A stretch of DNA of 53,071 bases from positions 1-53,071 of the forward strand of contig CAZURR010000007.1 in assembly GCA_964622715.1 (NCBI GenBank), read 5' to 3'. Shown piece by piece: positions 24,514 to 33,905 of this stretch; within the stretch, counting starts at the first letter, position 1; each line of letters starts with the position of its first letter. The translations under genes were made by a program, and so were the position numbers. Below the pieces are notes generated by a model, which saw nothing but the letters and a program-made list of their open reading frames with translations, was not told the origin of the DNA and did no database searches. The stretch is from Hyphomicrobium_A sp964622715. GTDB taxonomy: Bacteria; Pseudomonadota; Alphaproteobacteria; Rhizobiales; Hyphomicrobiaceae.

Positions 24514-25857
24514 ATGCCGACGAGCGCTCAGCTCCTCGCCGAGATGAAACTCCTGCATCCGCTGCTAATCGATTTGTCGCTGGGACGCGTCGAGCGGCTT
24601 CTTGCCAAGCTCGGCGATCCCCACAAGCGCCTGCCCCCGTGCGTGCAAGTGGCCGGAACCAATGGCAAAGGGTCGGTTACAGCTTTCTTGAAAGCAATGC
24701 TCGAGGCGGCGGGTGCGCGCGTGCACGTCTACACCTCTCCTCACCTGGTGCGCTTCCATGAGCGTATCGAGCTCGCGGGCGGCGATGGGAAAGCCGCACC
24801 AATCGGCGAGGATGCGCTTATCGACGTCTTGACGCGTACACAGGCCGTCAATGGCAACGACGACATCACACAATTCGAGATCACAACGGCTGCTGCTTTC
24901 TTGGCATTTGCCGAGCACCCGGCCGATGTGCTGTTGCTCGAGGTTGGACTCGGGGGGCGGCTTGATGCGACCAACGTTGTTGCGAACCCGGCGCTATGCG
25001 TAATTACCTCGATCTCGCTTGATCACTCCGACAAGCTCGGAGGCACGCTCGACAAGATCGCCTACGAGAAGGCCGGCATACTGAGACCCGGCATACCAGT
25101 CGTCGTTTCACAGCAAGAGCCGGAAGCGGAAGACGTGATACGCGCCGAGGCGGATCGGGTGGGCGCAAAGCTGGTCGTCTGGGGTCAGCACTTCGATGCC
25201 TACGAGCAGCGCAGCCGTCTCATCGTTCAAGCCGAGGACGAGCTCCTCGATCTTCCTCTCCCCGCGCTCACAGGACGGCACCAGATCATCAACGCCGGTA
25301 CCGCCGTTGCAGCTGCGCTCCAGCTGCGATCGTCGCAACCCGCGCTTGCCCTTGACGAATGGGCAATGGAGCAGGGTCTTGCGCATGTGCGCTGGCCTGC
25401 CCGCATGCAGCGGCTGGATCGGGGACCTCTGCCGTCTCTGTTGAAGCCGGGCTCAGAGCTGTGGCTCGACGGCGGCCACAACCCGGCGGCGGGCCGCGCG
25501 TTGGCGCAAACACTGGCGGACTTGGATGAGCGCTCTCCAAAACCCGTATATCTCATGGTCGGCATGATGGGGCTTAAGGACTCAGATGGATTCTTGACTC
25601 CCTTCCGCGGTCTGGTACGCGGTGTTGTTACGGTTTCTATCCCGCGCGCCCACGAGACGCCTCACGCCCCCGAAGAGCTGGCGGAAACAGCTCGCAGTGT
25701 CGGCCTGGAGGCAGAGTCTTCAAGCGATATCGAGTCTGCGCTGAAGCGCATCGATCATTTGGAGCCGGGAGAGAAACGCATTCTTGTTTGCGGTTCGCTC
25801 TACTTGGCTGGTCACGTGCTCGCCCTGCAGGATGGCGTCGAGCCGCAAGCGAACTGA
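24514..25857 (+). CDS. folC: bifunctional folylpolyglutamate/dihydrofolate synthase
   Basis: Mur-ligase-family enzyme that adds glutamate to dihydropteroate and to folates. The ATP-binding loop VAGTNGKGSV is at about 46-55. EVGLGGRLDATNVV, SLDHSDKLGGTLDKIAYEKAGI, GRHQIINAGTA and the C-terminal-domain WLDGGHNPAAGRAL are all family motifs. The frame starts at 24370, but ATG 24514 has GGGAAGGG in front and begins the recognisable protein, giving 447 residues. It follows accD, as in many proteobacteria, and ends the long rightward run, converging on trxA with a shared terminator hairpin. Confidence 0.94.
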   Translation: MPTSAQLLAEMKLLHPLLIDLSLGRVERLLAKLGDPHKRLPPCVQVAGTNGKGSVTAFLKAMLEAAGARVHVYTSPHLVRFHERIELAGGDGKAAPIGEDALIDVLTRTQAVNGNDDITQFEITTAAAFLAFAEHPADVLLLEVGLGGRLDATNVVANPALCVITSISLDHSDKLGGTLDKIAYEKAGILRPGIPVVVSQQEPEAEDVIRAEADRVGAKLVVWGQHFDAYEQRSRLIVQAEDELLDLPLPALTGRHQIINAGTAVAAALQLRSSQPALALDEWAMEQGLAHVRWPARMQRLDRGPLPSLLKPGSELWLDGGHNPAAGRALAQTLADLDERSPKPVYLMVGMMGLKDSDGFLTPFRGLVRGVVTVSIPRAHETPHAPEELAETARSVGLEAESSSDIESALKRIDHLEPGEKRILVCGSLYLAGHVLALQDGVEPQAN

Positions 25858-25940
25858 CCTGCGCTGCTGTTTCGGTATGTGCATTCTGGCGCCTAAGTAG
25901 CCGGCACACAGGACCTGCGCGCCCGCAGATCAAGTGCCTC

Positions 25941-25975
25941 AATGAAAAGGTCCCGCGATGTGTTGCGGGACCTTT
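25941..25975 (-). terminator. bidirectional terminator between folC and trxA
   Basis: AAAGGTCCCGC (25946-25956) pairs perfectly with GCGGGACCTTT (25965-25975) across an eight-base loop. Read leftward, the stem ends in TTTTCATT, a fair U-tract for trxA. Read rightward it ends in TTT, so it may also serve folC. The gap 25858-26002 contains nothing else. Confidence 0.75.
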
Positions 25976-26002
25976 GAATGCGCATTTGCTCTTAAGGGTA
26001 GA

Positions 26003-26335
26003 TCAGACAGTGGCTGTGACTGATGTGTTGATCCAGTCCTCAAGCTTCTTCTTCTGCACCAGCGCGCCGGTGTGCTGTGCTGCGACTTGACCGTTCTTGA
26101 ACAACAACAGGGTCGGCATCGCGCGGATGGCGTACTCGCCTGTGACTTTAGGGTTTTGGTCAACGTCGAGCTTCACGACCTTGACTTTACCCTGCATTTC
26201 CTGCGCGATTTGCTCGAGCGCGGGAGCCATCGCCTTACACGGCCCGCACCACTCGGCAAAAAAGTCCACCAGAACTGGTTCCGAAGACTTCAAAACTTCC
26301 TGCTCAAAGGTGCTGTCTGATACTTCATTGGCCAT
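26003..26335 (-). CDS. trxA: thioredoxin
   Basis: Cytosolic disulfide reductase of 110 residues with the active site EWCGPCK (Cys30 and Cys33), the cis-Pro segment AIRAMPTLLLF and the usual thioredoxin fold order. The frame opens at 26425, inside the addA end, but ATG 26335 has AAGGAG upstream and gives the standard N-terminus. It is the last gene of the leftward tsaE-to-trxA unit, 64 bases after addA, and is followed by a good terminator. Confidence 0.96.
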   Translation of the reverse strand: MANEVSDSTFEQEVLKSSEPVLVDFFAEWCGPCKAMAPALEQIAQEMQGKVKVVKLDVDQNPKVTGEYAIRAMPTLLLFKNGQVAAQHTGALVQKKKLEDWINTSVTATV

Positions 26336-26399
26336 GTGGATGGTCTCCTTTTCGATGCCAAGAGTCGCGTATTCGGCCGGCATCCTGTCGAGTGGGAAG

Positions 26400-29300
26400 T
26401 TAGGAATGCGCTTCGTTAGCGTCAAGGTGACTTAGGTTGAGATCGCAAAGGCGCGACGAATACGTTTCGAGAATGTCCGCAGGGATTTGCATGATTCGTG
26501 GGACTTCGGTCCAGAGCAGTGTAGCGCGAACGCTTCGGCCGGGGTAGATCGCACCCAATGCGAGCGAATAAGCGGCAAGCTGAAAAAGGTAAGCAGGCGC
26601 AACGCCTTCGACCGTCGTCGGCGGTGGCCGGTTGGTCTTATAGTCGACGATAAGAAGCTCATTTCCGAGGTCTACCAAGCGATCGATCTGGCCAATGAGC
26701 TTAAGCGGCAAGCCCTTAGATTTCGGATTGGGGATCAATGCCACAATAGGGACCTCGGCGCGACTATGTGGCCCGAATAGCGCAGCAAACTCTGGAGCGT
26801 TCAGAATCGCCAAGGTCTCCTCGACGATGCCTTTGCGCGCGCTCGCTCGGAGCTCGGCACCTCGCGTCGCAATGAATACCCTTGCCGCTTTATCCCAGCC
26901 TGCTTTTGGAAGCGTCGGCAGGTGCTGGAGCAACGCATGTGTGAGCGTGCCACGCAGAAACCGGTGGTCGCTGGTGAATGCAGTAGGTGAATGTATTGCC
27001 GGCTCGTCGGTTTGACGGGTACGCGGCTGCATCGGCAGCGGCTCACCCTCGTCGTCCGGTGCATACGCTTCCAGGCGCGAGGGTGCGAGAGGAATTGTGA
27101 GGTTGGGTTCGCGCGGCGCCGGCCGCGTTGCCCAGGGCGGCAAGTGCTCGGCAATGGAGTCGTCTATCACCGCGTGTTTCGGCGGCACCGGAAGCGCCGA
27201 CTGCGATTCACTCCAGCGCTGCACTTTCGTCCCGTCCGGCCGCTGGGCTTCTTGGAGCGTTTTGCGCAGGGCGCCGACGATAAGGTCATACCAGCAGCCC
27301 GGCGCGCGTCCCCTTTTTCCTTCGAAGCCGGCGACGTAAAGCCGGTCACGCGCACGCGTCATCGCCACGTAGAGCAGCCGGTGACGCTCCTCAGCTTCGA
27401 GCGCCCTTTGCTGCTCGCGCGCAGCAGCAATTGTCTTGAGTTTGCCGGTTCCCTTGACGCTCCACACAAATGGTTTCGCGTCGATGCGTTGCGGCAGATC
27501 CATGCCCGGTAGATTTAGCAGTGTTGTGCCGGTGCTACCGGCGGCGGCGGTTGTGCAGGTGTCGGGCAGAAACACGATCGGTGCTTCGAGACCTTTGGCG
27601 CCGTGCACAGTCATGACCCGCACTTCGTTGCGGCCGTGCTCCATGTCGCGCTTCACCTCGCGCTCGGTTTCGCGCAAGAACGCAAGAAAACCGGTGAGTG
27701 ACGGCGCAGCGGCATCATCGTAGCTGAGCGCTAAATTTAGGAACTCGTCGAGCGGGTCGGCGGCCTCCGGACCAAGGCGCGCGAGAAACTTTGCGCGCGC
27801 ACCTTCGCGATCGAGAATGCCCGCAAAGAACTCGAATGGCGGGATGTAGTCTGCGCGTGAACGCCACCTCTTGAGGGTCTCGGCGGCCGCCTTGAAGCGT
27901 GGATTTGCGGCCGCGTGAGCGATAAGCGCGGACCATAGTGTGCCCTTTCGCCCAGGTGCGAGTGCAATGAGGTCATCGTCATCGAGGCCGAAGAGTGGGC
28001 TCTTGAGAATCTCTGCGAGTGCCAAGTCGTCCTCAGGCAGCGTAAGGAAGTCCCCAAGAGAGACGAGGTCCGCCACGGCGATTTGTTCGCTCAAGCGAAG
28101 GCGATCGGCGCCGGCGACGGGAACCCCGCGCGACTTCAAGGCAGCGACCATGGGCCCTGCGAACGGCCGCCGCTTTCTCAATAGAATAAGGATGTCGCCG
28201 GGACGGATGGGCCGGTCCTCAGAGTGCAGTAACTCGTTTGCGTCAAGCCAGCCCTTGATGGTTTCGGCTATGCGTTCAGCGAGGCGGACTTCAGATGAAC
28301 GCGATGGCTCCTCGTCAAGCGGCGACCAAATGTCGACGCCGCCACTGTCGTCCTGCTTCTCAGTTGGCCAGATCTCGACGAGGCCGGCATGCCCGACGCG
28401 ATGGACGGCGTGCTGTATGGCGGCTGCATTGGCGGCGAGTCCCAATGTGCGCTCATGATCGCAGAAAACGTGATCGACGGCGGCGAGGATCGGCGCGACG
28501 GTGCGGAACGAAAGATTGAGCTCTATGCTCCGCCATGGCTGCTGCGCGGCTTGTGTGGCGGCCGCAAACTGGTCGCCCTTCTTGGCGAACATCTTTGGCT
28601 CCGCACCCTGGAAGCTGTAGATCGATTGTTTCTCGTCACCGACCGCAAAAAGCGTGCGCGCCTCTTCACGCTGACCTGCGCCGGTGAAAAATTCTTCCGC
28701 CAGGGCCTCGACGACGTGCCACTGCTCGCGGCTTGTATCTTGCGCTTCGTCGACGAGGATGTGGTCGATGCCGCGGTCGAGTTTGTAGAGCACCCACGCC
28801 GCCGACTCTCCATCGCGCAACAAGTTTACGGTCTTGGCGATCAAGTCGTCATAGTCGAGCGCGGCGCGACGTGCCTTGGCTCGGGTGTAGCGTTGCAGCA
28901 CGGCGCCGGCGAGTCTATGCAGCGCGATTGTTGCCGTGACGACGGAGAGCGCTTTGCGTTCTTCGAGACGTGTAACGAAGCGCCCCTGCGTCGCAGCCAT
29001 TGCGAAGTCGAGGTCGGGATGCTCGGTTTTGATGGCCTTCGTCATGAGGTTTGCGCGCGCCTCACCGGTGCTGGTGCAGAAGTAGCCCTCCAGAGCTTCA
29101 ACGCGCGCAGAAGCTGAGGTAGCTCCAAGAGCACGCGCAATCTTGTCTGCGCCTTTGAGGTCGGACGCGCCTCCGCCTGAGAGCGCATCGCGAAGGCGAG
29201 CGAGTTGCGCATCCGGGACGATGCCCGCAAGCTCCTTTTCGAGATCGCCCGTCGTAATGTCGCCACGCACGCTGAGCGCACTGCGATAGAGCCGCTCGAC

Positions 29301-29984
29301 CGCGGCGAGCTCGACTTCGTCCTCGCCGAGATCGATGCGAGTCGCTTCTTGGAGCCACTGGCGTTCACGCAATGCCGAACGAATCAACTCGTCGAAGCGA
29401 TCGTCAGCAGCATAGCGAATGACTGTTTCCAGAGCGCGTCCCTCCGGTGCATTCCGGTGCTCTGCCGCAAAACGCAGGACCGCATCAATGGACTCGCGCT
29501 GCAGAAGATGGGCTGTGGTTTCATCGAGGATGGTAAATCCCGGCGCCACGTTAGCCTCCAGCGGAAAGCGCTGCAGCAGGCGCTCGCAGAAGGAGTGAAT
29601 GGTTTGCACCTTGAGGCCACCCGGGGTCTCAATGGCGGCGGTGAAAAGCGAGCGCGCTCGCTCGATTTCTTTAGCTGAGGGTGCCTGAGCAGTGAGTTCG
29701 TGAAGCGCTTTGCGAATGTCGTCGTTCGAAAGCGTGACCCACCCAGCGAGTGTTTCGTAGACACGCTTCGACATCTCAGCTGCCGCGGCCTTCGTGTATG
29801 TCAGGCACAAGATGCGCTGCGGCTCCGTCCCAGCGAGCATTAAGCGCAGCGCGCGCTGTGTCAGCACATGCGTTTTGCCGGTTCCGGCATTGGCGCTGAC
29901 CCAGGCGGAGCTGAGCGGGTCGGAAGCCTCGCGTTGTGCGCGGTGCGTACGATCCGGTTCGTCCTGACCGTTGTGTGCCGTCAC
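26400..29984 (-). CDS. addA: AddA helicase-nuclease, double-strand break repair
   Basis: Large subunit of the AddAB helicase-nuclease, which resects double-strand breaks and loads RecA. The UvrD-type Walker A SANAGTGKTHVL is at about 30-41, Walker B and DEAQDT near 410, and later helicase motifs include VMTVHGAKGLEAPIVFLPD and LLYVAMTRARDRLYVAG. The C-terminal RecB-like nuclease motif LLIVDYKTNRPPP is near 1115. I take GTG 29984, which overlaps the addB TGA by four bases and follows GAGGGGA, giving 1194 residues. The frame itself extends to 30020. All catalytic motifs appear complete. Confidence 0.95.
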   Translation of the reverse strand: MTAHNGQDEPDRTHRAQREASDPLSSAWVSANAGTGKTHVLTQRALRLMLAGTEPQRILCLTYTKAAAAEMSKRVYETLAGWVTLSNDDIRKALHELTAQAPSAKEIERARSLFTAAIETPGGLKVQTIHSFCERLLQRFPLEANVAPGFTILDETTAHLLQRESIDAVLRFAAEHRNAPEGRALETVIRYAADDRFDELIRSALRERQWLQEATRIDLGEDEVELAAVERLYRSALSVRGDITTGDLEKELAGIVPDAQLARLRDALSGGGASDLKGADKIARALGATSASARVEALEGYFCTSTGEARANLMTKAIKTEHPDLDFAMAATQGRFVTRLEERKALSVVTATIALHRLAGAVLQRYTRAKARRAALDYDDLIAKTVNLLRDGESAAWVLYKLDRGIDHILVDEAQDTSREQWHVVEALAEEFFTGAGQREEARTLFAVGDEKQSIYSFQGAEPKMFAKKGDQFAAATQAAQQPWRSIELNLSFRTVAPILAAVDHVFCDHERTLGLAANAAAIQHAVHRVGHAGLVEIWPTEKQDDSGGVDIWSPLDEEPSRSSEVRLAERIAETIKGWLDANELLHSEDRPIRPGDILILLRKRRPFAGPMVAALKSRGVPVAGADRLRLSEQIAVADLVSLGDFLTLPEDDLALAEILKSPLFGLDDDDLIALAPGRKGTLWSALIAHAAANPRFKAAAETLKRWRSRADYIPPFEFFAGILDREGARAKFLARLGPEAADPLDEFLNLALSYDDAAAPSLTGFLAFLRETEREVKRDMEHGRNEVRVMTVHGAKGLEAPIVFLPDTCTTAAAGSTGTTLLNLPGMDLPQRIDAKPFVWSVKGTGKLKTIAAAREQQRALEAEERHRLLYVAMTRARDRLYVAGFEGKRGRAPGCWYDLIVGALRKTLQEAQRPDGTKVQRWSESQSALPVPPKHAVIDDSIAEHLPPWATRPAPREPNLTIPLAPSRLEAYAPDDEGEPLPMQPRTRQTDEPAIHSPTAFTSDHRFLRGTLTHALLQHLPTLPKAGWDKAARVFIATRGAELRASARKGIVEETLAILNAPEFAALFGPHSRAEVPIVALIPNPKSKGLPLKLIGQIDRLVDLGNELLIVDYKTNRPPPTTVEGVAPAYLFQLAAYSLALGAIYPGRSVRATLLWTEVPRIMQIPADILETYSSRLCDLNLSHLDANEAHS

Positions 29985-32900
29985 GATGCGGTCCCCTCGT
30001 TCTCGCCAGATGTGGCCCACTCGCCGACACGCGCTAGATGCGTGTAGTCGTCATAGTCGTAGGTGAAGCGGGCGCGGCGAACAGCTGTATAGGGTGTGGC
30101 CTCATCGTCGAACGCTGCGATGAGGCGCGTCAGCAACTCCACCGTGCTATCGGCGCGCGCCGCGATGTCATCGACTTTGACAGTGCGTTCCTCGCCGGGA
30201 GGTTCCCCGCCTGATGCGCGAATGTAGCGCAGACCGGTCACGGGCCGGCGCGCGATCCCGGTGAAACCGATTTCACCGTGTGCAATCGCGGCCTCGAGAG
30301 GAAGCTGTGGCGCCCGTCCCTGCGCGACGTCCTTGTCGCTCGGCGGTGCGCCGGTTTTGTAGTCGGTGATGATCAAGCCATTTTTGCAAACGTCGATGCG
30401 GTCGGCGCGCGCCGTTAGCGTGAAGAGGCCCGCTGGGGCCGCGATAGGCAGTGTACCTTCGACTTCAGCGGCAACGCGCTCTGTGCCCTGGCGCCGTGCG
30501 GACTCCGTTTGCGCGAACCAACGAGCGAAGCGCTCAAAGCGCGGCAGCCAAAACGCGGCGACGCGTGGATGACCGGTGTACTGGGTGAGAACCTCATTGG
30601 CGATGCGGAGCAATGCGCGCTCTGCGTCTTGTTGCAGCGTTTCAGGAAACGTCTGCGCAAAACAATTCATGATCTCGTGGACGATGCTGCCGCGCAGGGC
30701 AGCGTCGGGTGGCGCGCCAAGTTGGGGTAGCTTTTGCAGCTTCAGGATGTCTTGGGCGAAGATGGAGTAGGGGTTGGAAAGCCACGTTTGGACTCGCGTC
30801 ACACTCATTTTGCGAGGACGCAAGTCAAGCGGTGGTCGCGGCTTGGGGGCGCCGACGTGAACACGCGGCCCGACGCGGTCGCGTGCTCGCGCCCAACCGA
30901 GCCAAGGCGACTCTGGCTTAAGCGCGTCGGATAGCTCAAGGCCGGCGAGCAGTGCTTGCAACCGCATCAGCCAACGCGATGGGACCGTAGGCACGCCGTC
31001 GACTTTTTCCGCACGCGTGAGATAGACGAATTTCGCGCCCAACAACGAGGTGAAGTCGTGAGCGGCGTAGCCAATTTTTTCCTCAGGAGAGGGCAGTCCA
31101 AGCGCGGAACGCATCGGCCTATTCAGCCATGGCCCTGGATCGGCGGCTTGCGGCCACGTCCCGTCGTTTAGCGAGCCGAGGATCATAACGTCAGTTTGCT
31201 GTAGGCGTGCTTCGAAGGGTCCCCAGATGAATAAGCGCGGATGCGCGGGTACGCGCGGACGTACGTTCTCCCCGACAATCAGGCTGCGGTAGAGATCTGC
31301 ATAGTCGGCGGCACGGACAAGCGGTGCAAGCAAGCTTGGTGCGAGTAGACCGGTGAAAAAGGTCGACGCCGCCGTGCCGGCTTCATCCTGCCAAAGGGGT
31401 GAAGCGTTCTCTCCTTCCGGCTCGGATGGCAAGTGAGTGAGGGCTTCGGCTGTGGCGATGTGGGCCGCAGCGATTGCTTTGAGCGGCTGGGCGTGCGGGT
31501 TGGCGAAGACGGCAAGGAGCGGTTCGAACGCAGCCGTCAGCCGGTCGACGAGTTCGTGCGCGCCTTTCCAATCATCCGGCCAAAGTCGCCGGACGGCGGC
31601 CTGGCGCCGGTCTCCGGAGACTGTTTCTTGCTCCGCTCTCATGAGTGCAGCCGCGACGCCGTCGAGACCTACACCGAGGTAGACGTTGCGGAATGCAGCA
31701 ATCTCCAGGGCGCGAGCGGCGCGACGCACGTCGAACGGGTTGAGACCAAGCCGCGTTAGTGGGTGCTTCAAGAGCGCCATAGTGTCGGCCGGCGAAAAGT
31801 CCTTGGCGATAGCCGAGATGACCAGATCGAGAAACGTTCCCGGCGGCGTTTTGGCAAAAGGCCGGCCAGCCGAATCGTCCACACGAATGCCCCAGGCCTC
31901 GAGCCGCACAGCGACGCGACGCGCAAGTAGCCGGTCAGGTGAGACGAGCGCGGCTGTGCGCCCGGGCGTCTCAGCTGCCTCGCGCAGGATGAGCGCGACC
32001 ACCTCAGCCTCGTCTTGTGCCGATGGTGCCTCGACGAGGCTGATACCTTCCAATGCGTCACGCACGGCATTGCGATCCGCCGAGGTCGTATAAGCGTGCC
32101 AGCGTCCTGTCGTTTCTGATGGCCGCATCGCTTCCGCCACCAGCGCCGCCCGATTGGCTTGAGCCGGCGTGGGGTCTGTTTCCGGGAGAAGGCGAACGTC
32201 CTTGCGTTCAATGCCGAGGCGGTCGAGCAGCTTCTTTAGTCCGACCTGCGGATGTTCGGGATGGTCAGGAGCAATGGTCTCCCAGCTCTCATCGTCGAGG
32301 TGCTGATCGAGACCGGGCAGAACGATGGCGCTCAGCGGCAACTTTGCTACTTGCCGCATCAATTCGATCGTTGCCGGGACGGAGCCTGTCACGCCTGCAA
32401 CGATGACGGGCCCTTCTGGAGGCGCAGCGGCAAGGCGGGCGGCCTCTGCAAGGATCGCCCTATTGCGCCGCGCGGACGGCGATAGGAGGCCCTTCTCCGT
32501 CAGATACGCTGGCCATGCAGCAGTGACAATTGTGAGGAACTCTAGGGTGTCTTGCCAGTGCTCGGAGAATTCCTCGGGCACAAGCTGAGCCAAACCATCA
32601 AGCGCAACATTCTCCGTTTCCACCATGTCCATGAGGCGGGAAAGCTCGGCTGCAAGGTGGGCAGCTTGCGCTGGCGTATCGGCGCCCGCAGCTGCCAGAT
32701 GCGGACCCAGGAATCCAGCGACGTCGTCGTCACGGCGCTTTGCTTGCGACCAATTGAGTACGAGCTGCGTAAGAACCAGCCGGCGCTCGATCTCGCTGAT
32801 CGCCGGCCGCAGATCCAAAGCATCCATGCCCAACGTGCCGCCGCCCGCAAGGCCCGAGAGCAGGGTCAGCTCCTCCTCGCCCTCGGAAATCGGCCTGATT

Positions 32901-33169
32901 TGCGGCAGCAAAAGAGCGCGTCCGGCCCCGGCTGCAAGAAACGCGTCCTGCATGGCGCGCGCCGCCCGCCGTGTTGGCAGGAGGAGTGTGATGCCGGGTA
33001 GGTCCAACGGCAGCGGTGCGCGCCCGCCTGCGTTCGGCAGATCGCCCTTCAGGATCGCGGTTGCGAGCGCATGAAGAAACGGGCGCCCGGGCGGCACCGT
33101 GTAGACGTGGGCGCTGCCCGGCGCGTCGTTATCTGCGCTGGGGCCAGCCGTCTCAAGCGACGTCCTCAC
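29981..33169 (-). CDS. addB: AddB nuclease subunit, double-strand break repair
   Basis: Partner of AddA, 1062 residues. The N-terminal part resembles an inactivated helicase (LLLPTRRAARAMQDAF, without an obvious Walker A; the corresponding place reads VPPGRPFLHALA). The C-terminal domain is a RecB-family nuclease with the motif LIITDYKTGAPPSDKD near residue 936. The Cys ligands that hold the iron-sulfur cluster in Bacillus AddB are not seen: the N-side position reads WLSNPYSIF and there is no C-terminal CxxC. GTG 33169 overlaps the preceding nucleotidyltransferase gene by 17 bases, which shows tight coupling. The type is the alphaproteobacterial AddB. Confidence 0.93.
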   Translation of the reverse strand: MRTSLETAGPSADNDAPGSAHVYTVPPGRPFLHALATAILKGDLPNAGGRAPLPLDLPGITLLLPTRRAARAMQDAFLAAGAGRALLLPQIRPISEGEEELTLLSGLAGGGTLGMDALDLRPAISEIERRLVLTQLVLNWSQAKRRDDDVAGFLGPHLAAAGADTPAQAAHLAAELSRLMDMVETENVALDGLAQLVPEEFSEHWQDTLEFLTIVTAAWPAYLTEKGLLSPSARRNRAILAEAARLAAAPPEGPVIVAGVTGSVPATIELMRQVAKLPLSAIVLPGLDQHLDDESWETIAPDHPEHPQVGLKKLLDRLGIERKDVRLLPETDPTPAQANRAALVAEAMRPSETTGRWHAYTTSADRNAVRDALEGISLVEAPSAQDEAEVVALILREAAETPGRTAALVSPDRLLARRVAVRLEAWGIRVDDSAGRPFAKTPPGTFLDLVISAIAKDFSPADTMALLKHPLTRLGLNPFDVRRAARALEIAAFRNVYLGVGLDGVAAALMRAEQETVSGDRRQAAVRRLWPDDWKGAHELVDRLTAAFEPLLAVFANPHAQPLKAIAAAHIATAEALTHLPSEPEGENASPLWQDEAGTAASTFFTGLLAPSLLAPLVRAADYADLYRSLIVGENVRPRVPAHPRLFIWGPFEARLQQTDVMILGSLNDGTWPQAADPGPWLNRPMRSALGLPSPEEKIGYAAHDFTSLLGAKFVYLTRAEKVDGVPTVPSRWLMRLQALLAGLELSDALKPESPWLGWARARDRVGPRVHVGAPKPRPPLDLRPRKMSVTRVQTWLSNPYSIFAQDILKLQKLPQLGAPPDAALRGSIVHEIMNCFAQTFPETLQQDAERALLRIANEVLTQYTGHPRVAAFWLPRFERFARWFAQTESARRQGTERVAAEVEGTLPIAAPAGLFTLTARADRIDVCKNGLIITDYKTGAPPSDKDVAQGRAPQLPLEAAIAHGEIGFTGIARRPVTGLRYIRASGGEPPGEERTVKVDDIAARADSTVELLTRLIAAFDDEATPYTAVRRARFTYDYDDYTHLARVGEWATSGENEGTAS

Positions 33170-33890
33170 TCTCGATCCACCTTTCGGCCTCCTTCAGTGC
33201 CTCCGGCGTGCCGACGTGCATCCACAGGCCATCGAGGCGAATTCCATAGAGGCGGCCATTCTCGATCGCTTTGTCCCATAGCTTGTTGAGCGAAAAGCGC
33301 CCCTGCGGCGCTCCCTCGAATATCCTGGGGTGTGCGATCGATACGCCTGTGAACACAAACGGAGCCATCTGCCGCTCACCGCGGCGGACAAGCCGGCCAT
33401 CAGTGCCCATCACGAAATCGCCTGCATCGTCGTAACCCAAGCTCGCCGTCGCAGACGCGAGCAGCATAAGGCTGTCCATCTTATCGCTGTCCCAAGCGGC
33501 AAACAGCCGCTCGAGATTCGCGCCCACACTTTCGATCCACACTGAGTCGGAGTTGTGAATCAAGAAGGGTTCGGGACCAAGCTCGGGAAGGGCGCGTACA
33601 AGGCCGCCGCCAGTGTCGAGGAGCAATCCGCGCTCGTCCGATATGATGATCTTCACCTTCGTGCGCGTGCTCAGATGGGCTTCGAGCGCGTCGGCAAGAT
33701 AGTGGACGTTGACCACGGTTTTGGGAATGCCGGCGGCGGCAATCCGATCGAGCACATGATCGATAAGCGCGCGCCCTTTGAGTCGGACAAGCGGTTTGGG
33801 GATTTCCTCTGTCAGCGGCCGCATGCGCATGCCTTTCCCCGCGGCCAGGACCATCGCCGCCTGAGGGTGCCAACGCGTTGATTGCGTCAT
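33153..33890 (-). CDS. MurU-like sugar-1-phosphate nucleotidyltransferase
   Basis: A 245-residue NTP-transferase-fold protein. The signature AAMVLAAGKGMRMRPLTEEIPKPL is split here as VLAAGKGMRMRPLT followed by IPKPLVRLKGR. Asp-containing metal and sugar sites are seen in FLIHNSDSVWIE. Downstream of a kinase of the AmgK type this is most likely an N-acetylmuramate-1-phosphate uridylyltransferase (MurU), which acts in peptidoglycan recycling. A GlmU or mannose-1-phosphate guanylyltransferase-like activity is the alternative. It starts 15 bases after the tsaE fusion gene and overlaps addB. The fold is certain; the substrate is inferred from context. Confidence 0.82.
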   Translation of the reverse strand: MTQSTRWHPQAAMVLAAGKGMRMRPLTEEIPKPLVRLKGRALIDHVLDRIAAAGIPKTVVNVHYLADALEAHLSTRTKVKIIISDERGLLLDTGGGLVRALPELGPEPFLIHNSDSVWIESVGANLERLFAAWDSDKMDSLMLLASATASLGYDDAGDFVMGTDGRLVRRGERQMAPFVFTGVSIAHPRIFEGAPQGRFSLNKLWDKAIENGRLYGIRLDGLWMHVGTPEALKEAERWIESEDVA

Positions 33891-33905
33891 GGGCGAAGCC
33901 CCTTG

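Noticed and set aside
28389..29117. Rightward 242-codon open frame inside addA
   Set aside because: It lies wholly opposite the helicase coding sequence and shows no independent motif.
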